Positions 55,950-64,000 of a DNA stretch of 64,000 bases are shown here, piece by piece; position 1 is the first letter of the stretch, and each line of letters starts with the position of its first letter. A model generated the notes under the pieces. That model was not told where the DNA came from and made no database searches. It saw nothing but the letters and a program-made list of their open reading frames with translations. Made by a program: the position numbers and the translations under genes. Source of the DNA: Leuconostoc holzapfelii (GTDB lineage Bacteria; Bacillota; Bacilli; Lactobacillales; Lactobacillaceae); assembly GCF_012396485.1 (NCBI RefSeq), contig NZ_JAAXPO010000005.1:1-64000 (forward strand), written 5' to 3'.

Positions 55950-57005
55950 ATGATTGAGTTGAAACAGCTTCAAAAAGTGTATGATCAGCAGCAAGATGCC
56001 GTGATTAAAGAGGTGACAGTTAATATTTTACCGGGTGAGTTTTTTGTGATGGTCGGCCCATCCGGATCTGGAAAATCAACAATTCTCAGAATGATCGCTG
56101 GTCTGGAACCGATTACTGGTGGGGATTTAATCATTGCCGGTGAGCGGATGAATGATTTGCCACCGAAGGCACGGCATTTATCCATGGTTTTTCAAAATTA
56201 CGCCTTATACCCAAACATGACGGTTTCTGAAAACATTACGTTTGGTCTGAAAGCTCGTAAGGTTGCCAGTGCAACCCAGCTCCAACGGCTGTCAGATGCA
56301 TTAGCGTTGGTCGGTTTGACCGATTATGCCTACCGATATCCACGCGAATTATCAGGTGGCCAACGCCAGCGCGTAGCATTGGCACGCAGTATTGTGTCAG
56401 GGGCAGAGATTATTTTAATGGATGAACCGTTATCCAATTTAGATGCGCAGTTACGAGAAAGTGTGCGTTATGAAATTAAAGCGTTACAGCGTAAATTGGG
56501 GATTACCGTGGTCTATGTGACGCATGATCAAACGGAGGCGATGACCATGGGTGATCGCGTGATGATTCTAAATGATGGGGTCGTGCAGCAAATTGGCACG
56601 CCAATGCAACTTTATGAACTGCCAGCCAATACATTTGTCGCCAAATTCTTTGGCACACCGCAAATGAACGTGCTCACTGCAGTCACGGATTGGAAAAATC
56701 AAGGTGTTGCCATTGATACACCGTTTGACCCTGATGCCATGGTTGGTATTCGGCCGGAAGCCGCAAGACTCAACCCGGAAAACGCAGACGATATGGCGAT
56801 TGAATTTTGGGTCGCCACAGCAACCCAAATCGGTTCAGAAACGCTGTTGTTTGGCACCATTAATGGCCGTGAAGAGACACTGCAATTTAAAATTTCGGGA
56901 CATCTTGATGTCCCAGCAGAACAATTCATCACGCTTTACATCCCGCGTAACGCGCTTCATTATTTTGATTTAAATGGCAATATGTTAGCCAAAGTGGGGG
57001 TCTAA
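55950..57005 (+). CDS. ugpC: sn-glycerol-3-phosphate ABC transporter ATPase
   Basis: 351 residues from ATG 55950 (AGAAAGGTAGGG; ATG 55944 is possible). Walker A 'VGPSGSGKSTIL' (~38), Q-loop 'VFQNYALYPNMTV', signature 'ELSGGQRQRVAL' (~135), Walker B 'IILMDEPLSNLDA' (~155), His switch 'YVTHDQTEAM', then a C-terminal TOBE domain ('VGIRPEAARL'). Powers uptake by the permeases that follow; one base separates it from the next gene. Confidence 0.93.
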   Translation: MIELKQLQKVYDQQQDAVIKEVTVNILPGEFFVMVGPSGSGKSTILRMIAGLEPITGGDLIIAGERMNDLPPKARHLSMVFQNYALYPNMTVSENITFGLKARKVASATQLQRLSDALALVGLTDYAYRYPRELSGGQRQRVALARSIVSGAEIILMDEPLSNLDAQLRESVRYEIKALQRKLGITVVYVTHDQTEAMTMGDRVMILNDGVVQQIGTPMQLYELPANTFVAKFFGTPQMNVLTAVTDWKNQGVAIDTPFDPDAMVGIRPEAARLNPENADDMAIEFWVATATQIGSETLLFGTINGREETLQFKISGHLDVPAEQFITLYIPRNALHYFDLNGNMLAKVGV

Positions 57006-57006
57006 T

Positions 57007-57936
57007 ATGGCCCAAAATACATCAGCAATCCAACCGCACCAGCTAACCAGCCAGCGTGGCCGACAAGTGATAACCGCCCATCTCACAGCGTTGGGTTTTC
57101 TCATGCCATCCTTGATTTTTCTCGGAGTGTTTGTGTTTTATCCTTTGGTTAAAACCGTCTATTATAGTTTCTTTTTGACCAATGCTTTAGGGCAACCGGT
57201 TAAATTTATTGGTTTAGCCAATTATGCGACGTTGTTACATGACCCTGTGTTTTTGAAAAGCTTGTGGGTCACGTTAATTTTTGTGGCAGCCGTGACGAGT
57301 TTGACGACAATTTGTGCCTTATATTTGGCCAACCTTGCGCGTAAGCATTTGCGGGGCACTGTCATTTTTAGAACTTTGTTTGCCTCAACCATGGGTGTTT
57401 CGGTATCGGTGGCATCTGTGTTGTGGTTATTCTTTTTTCAACCGACGACGGGCGTTTCCGACATGATCCTTAACTTCTTTCATCTGCCACCCATCCATTG
57501 GTTAACGGGGAATGTTTGGGCGCTAGTGGCGGTGATTCTCACCGTGGTCTGGATGAATTTAGGTTTTGCTTTCTTAGCCATTTCTGGTGCTTTAGAAAAC
57601 GTGCCGACCCATTTATATGAAACGGCTGAAATTGAAGGGGTGACGCCATGGTTAAAATTTCGTTTTATCACGTTACCGCATATTAGCCCAACCTTGTTTT
57701 TTGTGGCGACGGTGACAATGATCAATGCGTTTCAAACATTTGGACAAGTGGATCTGTTGACAAAGGGTGGTCCAAATAATCATACCAATTTAATTGTTTA
57801 TCAGATTTACCGCGATGCTTTTGTCAACCTCAATGTTGGTAAGGCGTCAACAGAGTCCATGCTATTAGCAATTTTGATTGCGTTGGTTACTTTTGCGCAA
57901 TTCAAACTGACAGAAAAGCGGGTGATGTATCAATGA
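57007..57936 (+). CDS. ugpA: sn-glycerol-3-phosphate ABC transporter permease
   Basis: 309 residues with six hydrophobic helices and the EAA-loop motif 'YETAEIEGVTPWLKFRFITLPHI' (~205-227, in part), the docking site for UgpC. Typical MalF-type opening 'FLMPSLIFLGVFVFYPLVKTVYYSFFLTNA'. Forms the membrane channel with UgpE; overlaps it by 4 bases. Confidence 0.9.
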   Translation: MAQNTSAIQPHQLTSQRGRQVITAHLTALGFLMPSLIFLGVFVFYPLVKTVYYSFFLTNALGQPVKFIGLANYATLLHDPVFLKSLWVTLIFVAAVTSLTTICALYLANLARKHLRGTVIFRTLFASTMGVSVSVASVLWLFFFQPTTGVSDMILNFFHLPPIHWLTGNVWALVAVILTVVWMNLGFAFLAISGALENVPTHLYETAEIEGVTPWLKFRFITLPHISPTLFFVATVTMINAFQTFGQVDLLTKGGPNNHTNLIVYQIYRDAFVNLNVGKASTESMLLAILIALVTFAQFKLTEKRVMYQ

Positions 57937-58754
57937 TTATACCAATACGAGAAAAACTGTGGCGCTATACACTTTTGATTGGCTTATCTGTGCTTATATT
58001 TGCCCCAGTGCTGGTGGGTATTTGGGTCTCGTTTTTGCCCAATACGGCCATTTTAAACGGCCAATATTTTTCTGCCGCGTTAACGCTTGGGAATTACACA
58101 CAAGCCCTGACCCAGACGCCAATTTTGCGCTATTTATTCAACTCTTTTGTCGTAGCAGGACTAGTCATGGTTGGCCAAGTTATTTTTTCAGCCTTAGCCG
58201 CGTATGCGTTTGTCTTTCTGCCGTTCAAAGGTAAAAACGTGATTTTCTATGCCTTTATCGCCACGATGATGTTACCGTTTGAATCGCAACTCATTCCGAA
58301 TTTTCAAACGTTACGTTGGTTGGGGTTCTTGAATCATTATGCTGCATTGGCCCTGCCGTTTTTTGCAACGGCGTTTGGTACCTTTTTGTTGCGACAGGCA
58401 TTTATGCAAGTACCAATGGCCCTTCGTGAATCAGCGATGGTAGAAGGCATCGGACATGGACAATTTTTGTACCGCGCAGTTTTGCCTTATGCCAAAACGA
58501 GCCTCTTGACCCTTGCGGCGTATTCGTTTTTGACAACTTGGAATATGTATCTTTGGCCGCTGATTACCAGTTACAGTGACAATGTTCGCACCGTGCAAAT
58601 TGGATTACGTCAATTACAAGCCACCGAAGCGGTCAATTCCTGGGGGTTAATCATGGCTAGTGCCATTTTAATGATGATCCCCAGTTTAGTGGTCTTGTTT
58701 TTATCACAAAAAGCCTTTAAATCAGGCTTGATTGACGGGGCGGTGAAGTCATGA
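57933..58754 (+). CDS. ugpE: sn-glycerol-3-phosphate ABC transporter permease
   Basis: 273 residues, MalG-type with six helices. EAA loop 'LRESAMVEGIGHGQFLYRAVLPYAK' (~165-190, in part) and the closing 'GLIDGAVKS' are as expected ('GLT.GAVKG' in the family). Second half of the channel. Overlaps the next gene by 4 bases (ATGA). Confidence 0.9.
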   Translation: MIIPIREKLWRYTLLIGLSVLIFAPVLVGIWVSFLPNTAILNGQYFSAALTLGNYTQALTQTPILRYLFNSFVVAGLVMVGQVIFSALAAYAFVFLPFKGKNVIFYAFIATMMLPFESQLIPNFQTLRWLGFLNHYAALALPFFATAFGTFLLRQAFMQVPMALRESAMVEGIGHGQFLYRAVLPYAKTSLLTLAAYSFLTTWNMYLWPLITSYSDNVRTVQIGLRQLQATEAVNSWGLIMASAILMMIPSLVVLFLSQKAFKSGLIDGAVKS

Positions 58755-60103
58755 TGAAAAAAATTGCGACGATTATCATTGTTAGTCTCACTTTTCTAGT
58801 GGCTATTGTATTAGGCGTTGCGCACGGGAAAACCCCAACAGCCAGCGCCAATCAGCGTACGACCATCGTTTTCTGGCATTCTATGGGCGGCAAACCGGCT
58901 GCGGCGTTAAAACAACTCGTCGCCCAATACAACGCTTCGCAAGACAAATATACAGTGGTGCCAGAATATCAAGGGGCTTATACAGAGTCCTTACCAAAGT
59001 ATTTAAATGTGGCGAATTCTTCGGCCGCACCCGCCCTTGTGCAGGCGCAAGAAATTGCGACAAGTACGATGTTGTCGACCCAAAGTACGATCCCAATGTC
59101 ACAGCTCTTATCCAATCAAACGACGGATCAAATCGAGGATAATATTGCCCGTTACTACACCGTTAATCAGCAGCTGCAAGCCATGCCTTTTAATACTTCT
59201 ACCCCAGTTTTGTATTATAATAAGGGTCTCGTCGAACAGTTGGGTTTGACGCCGTTACCAGAAGATCCAAGTTATTCGGATGTGTTGCAGCTCGCCAAGG
59301 CCATGACGGCTAAAACTGGTGGCAAGACAAAAGGGATGACCATTGAAGCTTATGGGTGGTTATTTGAAGAATTAACCGCCAACCAAAACCAATTGTTGGC
59401 CAATCATGATAATGGGCGTGCGCCTGGTGAGTACGCGACTAAAATCAATATTGATACGCCGGCGGCCAAGCGTTTAATGCAATTGATGACGCAAGCCATT
59501 CAGGATAAATCCTTTGTGAACTACGGGTCTGGTGATATTGCCGAGGCGAACCAACAAACGGCGTTTTTGGCGGGGAAGTTGGGGCTATTCATGCAATCGT
59601 CAGCTTCAACTGGTGATTTACAAGCCAACGCCAAGTTTAAACTCGGCGTCACGTATCTGCCGCATGCAGATGGCATCCCGCGCAATGGCTTAGCCTTAGG
59701 TGGGGCTGCGCTTTGGGCGAATAAGCACCAACCCGCAAACGTCAAACAAGGCGTGGCCGATTTCTTGAAATTCATGGCATCAGCTGAGTCACAAGCGCAA
59801 TGGCGTTTAGCGACAGGGTATTTGGCCGTGAATAAGAACGCCAAGAACTTGCCACAAATTACGTCAGCGGTTGCCAAAGATCCGAATTTAGGTGTTGCGA
59901 CGCAACAGTTGGCCACGAGTCAAAAAAATCCTGTGACGGCTGGGCCATTGGTGCCGATTATGCCAATTGCTCGGACAAATATGGAAACGGTGATGCAAGC
60001 CATCGCCAATGGGGCGCCGATTGATCAGAGTCTGAAAGTCGCACAAGATACGACCAATCAAGCCCTGGCAGCTTATAATGCTGCCAATCATCTAAAGAAG
60101 TGA
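58751..60103 (+). CDS. ugpB: sn-glycerol-3-phosphate-binding protein
   Basis: 450 residues, extracytoplasmic solute-binding family 1. UgpB-like features: 'IVFWHSMGGKPAAALKQLVAQYN', 'VVPEYQGAYTESLPKYLNV', 'MPFNTSTPVLYYNKGLVEQLGL', 'GLFMQSSASTGDL' (in part). The N-terminus has a hydrophobic segment (~4-24) but no lipobox cysteine before the mature part, unusual for a Gram-positive binding protein; it would be held by an uncleaved helix or released. Binds glycerol-3-phosphate or glycerophosphodiesters. Confidence 0.88.
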   Translation: MMKKIATIIIVSLTFLVAIVLGVAHGKTPTASANQRTTIVFWHSMGGKPAAALKQLVAQYNASQDKYTVVPEYQGAYTESLPKYLNVANSSAAPALVQAQEIATSTMLSTQSTIPMSQLLSNQTTDQIEDNIARYYTVNQQLQAMPFNTSTPVLYYNKGLVEQLGLTPLPEDPSYSDVLQLAKAMTAKTGGKTKGMTIEAYGWLFEELTANQNQLLANHDNGRAPGEYATKINIDTPAAKRLMQLMTQAIQDKSFVNYGSGDIAEANQQTAFLAGKLGLFMQSSASTGDLQANAKFKLGVTYLPHADGIPRNGLALGGAALWANKHQPANVKQGVADFLKFMASAESQAQWRLATGYLAVNKNAKNLPQITSAVAKDPNLGVATQQLATSQKNPVTAGPLVPIMPIARTNMETVMQAIANGAPIDQSLKVAQDTTNQALAAYNAANHLKK

Positions 60104-60112
60104 GGAAGACGC

Positions 60113-60823
60113 ATGATAAAAATTGCGCATCGCGGCATCTCCGCCCAAGCACCAGAAAATACCCGGGCCGCATTTGAAATGATGTTACCGCTTGGCGTCA
60201 ATTGGTTAGAGACTGATATTGATATGACTGCCGATGGTCGCCTCGTGTTGATTCATGATAGTAAAGTGAACCGGACCTCAAATGGGAATGGGACTGTGAA
60301 TCATAATTCGTTACTAGGTTTACAGAAGCTCGATTTTGGGCAATGGTTTGATGCGGCATTTACCGGTGAACGCATCGTGACGTTGGATTGGCTGGTTGAT
60401 TTTATCAATGAACACCAAATCAATGTGAACTTTGAACTGAAGACAAATGTCCGCGGTGAGCAGCAAAATTTCTATTTGATGCGCCTTCATCAAGCCATTC
60501 ACCGTATTCACCGTGACAATCAAATTATCGTGTCGAGTTTTGATGTAAAATTGCTGAAAAAATTCCATGAGCTGATGCCCAAAATTGCGATTGGTCTCTT
60601 AATTGCAGAAACAATCCCGGAAAACATTGTCGAGTTGGCACGCTCAGTTGGCGCCAAATATGTGCATCCCGACGTCAATTACCTGACATCAGCTGACGTA
60701 CAACTGTTGGCAGCCAATCAGTTGCAAGTCAATGTGTGGACAGTTAATAATGCCGTGGCCGCACACCGCTTGGCTGATTGGGGTGTGAATGCAATCTTTA
60801 CTGATTTTCCAAAGACGATGTGA
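60113..60823 (+). CDS. ugpQ: glycerophosphodiester phosphodiesterase
   Basis: 236 residues, GDPD TIM barrel. Signature 'IAHRGISAQAPENTRAAFEMML' at the N-terminus (His, Arg, Glu-Asn), 'WLETDIDMTADGRLVLIHDSKVNRTSNGNG' (in part; Glu-x-Asp and His-Asp), and 'VNFELKTNV' (Glu, Lys). Hydrolyses glycerophosphodiesters to glycerol-3-phosphate plus alcohol. No signal, so it acts on imported substrate. Last ugp gene. Confidence 0.93.
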   Translation: MIKIAHRGISAQAPENTRAAFEMMLPLGVNWLETDIDMTADGRLVLIHDSKVNRTSNGNGTVNHNSLLGLQKLDFGQWFDAAFTGERIVTLDWLVDFINEHQINVNFELKTNVRGEQQNFYLMRLHQAIHRIHRDNQIIVSSFDVKLLKKFHELMPKIAIGLLIAETIPENIVELARSVGAKYVHPDVNYLTSADVQLLAANQLQVNVWTVNNAVAAHRLADWGVNAIFTDFPKTM

Positions 60824-60837
60824 GTCGTCTTTTTTGT
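60811..60837 (+). terminator. terminator of the ugp operon
   Basis: AAAGACGA and TCGTCTTT with loop TGTGAG and further T, overlapping the stop codon. Confidence 0.88.
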
Positions 60838-60917
60838 TTGGAAATAATGCTGCCGTCGATATTTTTTTAGCTGACATGTGATAAAATAGAGGGCAGATTA
60901 ATTGTCGGAGGCTTAAT

Positions 60918-62243
60918 GTGGCAAAATTGGTAGAGCGGCGTGCCGCAAGGGTTGCAGCAAATTATAAGCGGGTCATTAAGCGCATGGATAACCAGTGGCA
61001 TGCGCTGGATGATTCCCGCGTGTCGGTGGTCAAGGAAGTACTGGCTTGGCTTGGCCATCCGGACCAAAAACTTAAAATCATTCACATTGCTGGGACGAAT
61101 GGTAAAAGTTCTACTGGGGCCATGTTGGGAGCAATTTTACTAGCCAATGGTTATTCTTTCGGCCATTTTTCGAGTCCATACATCCTCTCTGACCGTGAAC
61201 AGATTACCGTCAATGATGACATGATTTCCAAAAGTGATTTTTTACGCCACTATCAAACGTTGGTGGCCTGTTTTAAACGTCATGGGGTAGATGCCAATCA
61301 TTTGACCTACTTTGAGTATTTCACGGTGATATCACTCATGCATTTTGCGGAAAATGCAGTTGATTTTGTTATTTTTGAAGCTGGTTTGGGTGGCTTGCGT
61401 GATGCGACCAACGCAATTAATCCACCATTGTTGACAGTGTTTACCAAAATTAGTGTCGATCATCAACTTTCAATCGGACGCAATCTAAAAGATATTGCAG
61501 AAAATGAAGCCGCCATTATCAAACCAGGGACTTTGGTCATTGATTATGCAGGACAAGATATGACGGTTCATCGAATTTTAAAGGCGAAGGCCGAAGCAGT
61601 CGGCGCCAAGTGGTTTGTGCATGAGCAAGACCAGATCATCATTGCCAACACGACGCCTGCCGGAATGGATCTCATGATTAATGGCACGTCAGGTTATTTT
61701 TTGAGTATGCCAGGGGCATTTCAAGTGCATAATTTTGGGATTGTCTTACAAATTAAAGCCGCTTTAAAGGCGATGGGATACACGTTTACCACTGAACAAA
61801 CGCGGACTGGTCTAGCCAATGTTAGCTTGATAGGCCGTATGAACTACCATCCGGAAAAAAATATTTTATTTGATGCGGCCCACAATGTGGATGGGATGAC
61901 AGGCTTGGTCGCAGCGTTAAATGCCTGGCATTTGAAAATCAAGCCAACCTTGATTTTAGGTGTGTTAAAAGATAAAGATTATCATGAAATGTTGGATTTA
62001 ATTATTCCGGTGGTCCAACGTGTCATTACTGTCACGCCGAAGAATAAGTCCCGAGCGTTATCAGCTGAAGCGTTAGCTGCCACGATTATTACCTCTTATC
62101 CTAAGGTTGAAGTCGAAATTGCCAGCGATGCCTCTGCTGCAATTTCACTGGCAATGCGTGTCCGAGAATCTTCACAGGCACTCATTGTTGTCACCGGCTC
62201 TTTTTATACGTTAGGCGCCTTGCAAAAAGATGACCGGATTTAG
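60918..62243 (+). CDS. folC: folylpolyglutamate synthase/dihydrofolate synthase
   Basis: 441 residues, start GTG with CGGAGGCTTAAT. Mur-ligase fold: P-loop 'IHIAGTNGKSSTGAML' (~57), 'FGHFSSPYILSDREQITVN', 'FVIFEAGLGGLRDATNAI', 'ISVDHQLSIG', and a C-terminal domain with 'LFDAAHNVDGM'. Adds glutamate to folates (and may make dihydrofolate). Monocistronic after the ugp terminator, with TAAAAT (60882-60887) as likely -10. Confidence 0.92.
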   Translation: MAKLVERRAARVAANYKRVIKRMDNQWHALDDSRVSVVKEVLAWLGHPDQKLKIIHIAGTNGKSSTGAMLGAILLANGYSFGHFSSPYILSDREQITVNDDMISKSDFLRHYQTLVACFKRHGVDANHLTYFEYFTVISLMHFAENAVDFVIFEAGLGGLRDATNAINPPLLTVFTKISVDHQLSIGRNLKDIAENEAAIIKPGTLVIDYAGQDMTVHRILKAKAEAVGAKWFVHEQDQIIIANTTPAGMDLMINGTSGYFLSMPGAFQVHNFGIVLQIKAALKAMGYTFTTEQTRTGLANVSLIGRMNYHPEKNILFDAAHNVDGMTGLVAALNAWHLKIKPTLILGVLKDKDYHEMLDLIIPVVQRVITVTPKNKSRALSAEALAATIITSYPKVEVEIASDASAAISLAMRVRESSQALIVVTGSFYTLGALQKDDRI

Positions 62244-62260
62244 TGTAAAATGTCACGTTT

Positions 62261-62289
62261 TTGAGATTATGGTTCAAATATGGTATGAT
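62261..62289 (+). promoter_or_regulatory. promoter of dus
   Basis: TTGAGA (62261-62266), 17-bp spacer, TATGAT (62284-62289). Confidence 0.82.
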
Positions 62290-62327
62290 ATGATACGTTG
62301 ACTTACATTAAATAAGGAGAAAGATTC

Positions 62328-63452
62328 ATGACGCAAGCGTCTCCTCAAAATCTTTTCTGGGATGACGTCGTGGCTAACGCACAAAAAGGCCATGACACAA
62401 CCGAAAAGCAACCGTTTTTCAGTTTAGCACCAATGGAAGCTGTAACGGATACAATTTTCCGTCGGGTGGTTGAACAAGCTGGCGCCCCTGATGTTTATTT
62501 TACCGAATTTACTAACGCCAGTTCGATGGTGCATCCCAAGGCAAAGTTCTCCGTGCAGGGCCGTTTGGCTGTTGCCGAACATGAAACCCAACCGGTAGCT
62601 CAAATTTGGGGTTCACGCCCTGAAGATATTGCCGGTGCGGCAAAACTTTTGCCAGCAATGGGCTATCGGGCCGTCGATTTAAACATGGGGTGCCCGGACC
62701 CGACGGTGATTAAAAATGGTGCGGGATCTGATTTGATACGTCACCAAGAATTAGCGCAACAACTGGTGGCTGCAGCTAAAGAATCTGGCTTGCCCGTCTC
62801 CGTGAAGACGCGATTGGGTTTCTATGATCCGTTGGAATTCCGTGAGTGGTTGCCAATTATTTTGCGCCAAGATGTGGCGGTGTTGACGATTCATTTGCGC
62901 TCACGCAAAGAAATGTCAAAGGCCCCAGCGCATTTTGAGTTAATCGACGACATTGTGGCCATGCGGGACGCTATCGCGCCAAACACATTGTTACAAATCA
63001 ATGGCGATATCAAATCTCGCGCCGAGGGTGAAGCATTAGCCAAAGCACATCCAGGGGTTGACGGGATTATGATTGGGCGTGGTATTTTTGAAAATCCCTA
63101 TGCTTTTGAAACAAGCCCGCGTCAACATACTTTGGAAGAATCTATCGCCTTGTTGAAATTACAGTTGGATTTGTTTGATGAAGTGAATGCAACAGTGACA
63201 CCAAAGCATTTTGAAGCGTTAAAGCGTTACTTTAAAATTTATTTGCGTGGCTTTGCGCATGCCTCTGACTTGCGCCAAATGCTGATGGCAACCCACGCTA
63301 CCCAAGAAGTACGCGAAATCTTGGATCGTGAACTAGCACGTGTTTATGCGGCTGTTGCCGCGGATCAACATATTTATCGTGATAATGCTGCCGCAAGTGC
63401 GGAAATGGCCGCTGCCAACGCCGCTAAAATAGCGCGTGAAGCGGCGAAGTAA
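62328..63452 (+). CDS. dus: tRNA-dihydrouridine synthase
   Basis: 374 residues, FMN-dependent Dus TIM barrel. 'FSLAPMEAVTDTIFRRV' (FMN site), 'VAQIWGSRPEDIAGAAKLL', catalytic Cys in 'VDLNMGCPDPTVIKNGAGSDL' (in part, ~121), 'VSVKTRLGF', 'LQINGDIKS' and 'GIMIGRGIFENPYAF'. C-terminal helical RNA-binding domain (~270-374) ends Ala-rich. Reduces uridine in tRNA D-loops. ATG after AAGGAGAAAGATTC. Confidence 0.92.
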   Translation: MTQASPQNLFWDDVVANAQKGHDTTEKQPFFSLAPMEAVTDTIFRRVVEQAGAPDVYFTEFTNASSMVHPKAKFSVQGRLAVAEHETQPVAQIWGSRPEDIAGAAKLLPAMGYRAVDLNMGCPDPTVIKNGAGSDLIRHQELAQQLVAAAKESGLPVSVKTRLGFYDPLEFREWLPIILRQDVAVLTIHLRSRKEMSKAPAHFELIDDIVAMRDAIAPNTLLQINGDIKSRAEGEALAKAHPGVDGIMIGRGIFENPYAFETSPRQHTLEESIALLKLQLDLFDEVNATVTPKHFEALKRYFKIYLRGFAHASDLRQMLMATHATQEVREILDRELARVYAAVAADQHIYRDNAAASAEMAAANAAKIAREAAK

Positions 63453-63504
63453 AAAGAGAATAGTGAATTGGTTGAGGACATACTCAAGGCGAACGTTTGT
63501 GGGG

Positions 63505-63539
63505 GAGCAGCGTTAAACTTTGATGTGTGCTCTTTTTTT
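63505..63539 (+). terminator. terminator after dus
   Basis: GAGCA and TGCTC, 18-nt loop, then TTTTTTT. Short stem; moderate. Confidence 0.6.
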
Positions 63540-63577
63540 GTCGCTAAAAACAGCTAAAATAGCTGAGAAAGGATGTA

Positions 63578-64000
63578 TTGTCATCACAATACAACATCAC
63601 TAATATGGTAATTTATTTAGATTTATTTTTAATTTTAATCGCAACAATTGGGTTGGGGCTCGGGGCGCAGCGCATTGGGTTGCCCGTGGTTGTCGGGCAA
63701 TTACTGGCAGGCGTGCTGCTGGGGCCGAGCTTGTTAAATATTGTCCAGATTTCTCATAGTATTGATCTCATGGCAGAAATTGGGGTCATGATTTTGATGT
63801 TTATCGTGGGGTTGGAAACCGATATTAATCAACTCAAAGCTAACATCAAGCCGTCGCTTGTGGTGGCCTTTCTAGGGGCCGTTTGTCCGATGGTCGGGTT
63901 TTATTTTCTCGCCCAGGCCTACCATTTTAGTCCAGAACAGGCCTTATTTTGGGGCGTCGTCTTTGCGGCCACATCGGTATCAATTACGGCAGAAGTCCTC
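63578..64000 (+). CDS. cation:proton antiporter, CPA2 (Kef/Nap) family, N-terminal part
   Basis: Truncated by the window end; 141 residues from TTG 63578, which has GAAAGGATG at good spacing, or 132 from ATG 63605, which has none. At least four hydrophobic helices: 'YLDLFLILIATIGLGLGAQ', 'LPVVVGQLLAGVLLGPSLL', 'MAEIGVMILMFIVGLETD', 'SLVVAFLGAVCPMVGFYF', with the CPA2 hallmark 'GVMILMFIVGLETDI'. The ion-binding Asp pair lies beyond the window. Exchanges Na+ or K+ for protons at the membrane. Confidence 0.85.
   Translation, partial: MSSQYNITNMVIYLDLFLILIATIGLGLGAQRIGLPVVVGQLLAGVLLGPSLLNIVQISHSIDLMAEIGVMILMFIVGLETDINQLKANIKPSLVVAFLGAVCPMVGFYFLAQAYHFSPEQALFWGVVFAATSVSITAEVL

Overview
The window reads as a low-to-mid GC Lactobacillaceae chromosome carrying one complete prophage. 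The host genes (rplU-rpmA with a Firmicutes-type extended L27, a YunD/YutD-like pair, a ugp operon, folC, a Dus enzyme, ilvE) and the phage gene order fit Weissella or a close relative best. The genus is inferred from overall protein character, not proven.

Layout. 1-3073: left flank with the end of an IS30-family element that has cut an MsmK-type ABC ATPase gene, small membrane and hypothetical genes (one with an in-frame stop), then a degenerate phage right arm left by an earlier integration. 3074-45630: a ~42.6 kb siphovirus-type prophage bounded by 68-bp repeats (66/68 identical) in the 3' end of tRNA-Arg(UCU). 45689-64000: right flank with a TetR regulator, the L21 leader with rplU-rpmA, an M24 peptidase, metallophosphoesterases, tRNA-Glu, an attenuator-controlled membrane protein/ilvE pair, a 2-hydroxyacid dehydrogenase, ugpCAEBQ, folC, dus and the start of a cation:proton antiporter.

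Prophage logic. Leftward: integrase, two Ser-rich membrane proteins and a CI/S24 repressor. Rightward: Cro (three operators between cI and cro, a fourth inside the cro 3' end), a Bro-N antirepressor, small early genes, an HTH replication protein with four iterons inside its gene, a DnaB-type helicase, a Sak4-like ATPase, a DUF669 protein, an HNHc nuclease, a RusA-like resolvase and a DUF722/RinA-like late regulator. About 930 bp of untranslated DNA then holds tRNA-like elements and many hairpins; by position, size and content it is a candidate for the giant phage RNA classes GOLLD or ROOL. Next come an HTH-metallophosphoesterase, HNH, TerS/TerL, HK97-type head genes, tail genes with a -1 frameshift site, a 1924-residue tape measure protein with CHAP and SLT domains, a mosaic baseplate module, holins and a secreted GH25 lysin, and finally an Abi_2 (AbiD/AbiF) defence gene between two related terminators.

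Most notable: (1) the GOLLD/ROOL-like region and a tRNA with an apparent 8-nt anticodon loop; (2) a ribosome-mediated attenuator with a Val/Ile-rich leader peptide in front of a PfoR/EIIC_2-type membrane protein and ilvE, linking an uncharacterised transporter-like family to branched-chain amino acids; (3) evidence of successive integrations at one tRNA; (4) the terminator-flanked Abi cargo gene. All calls come from reading the sequence; no searches were run.
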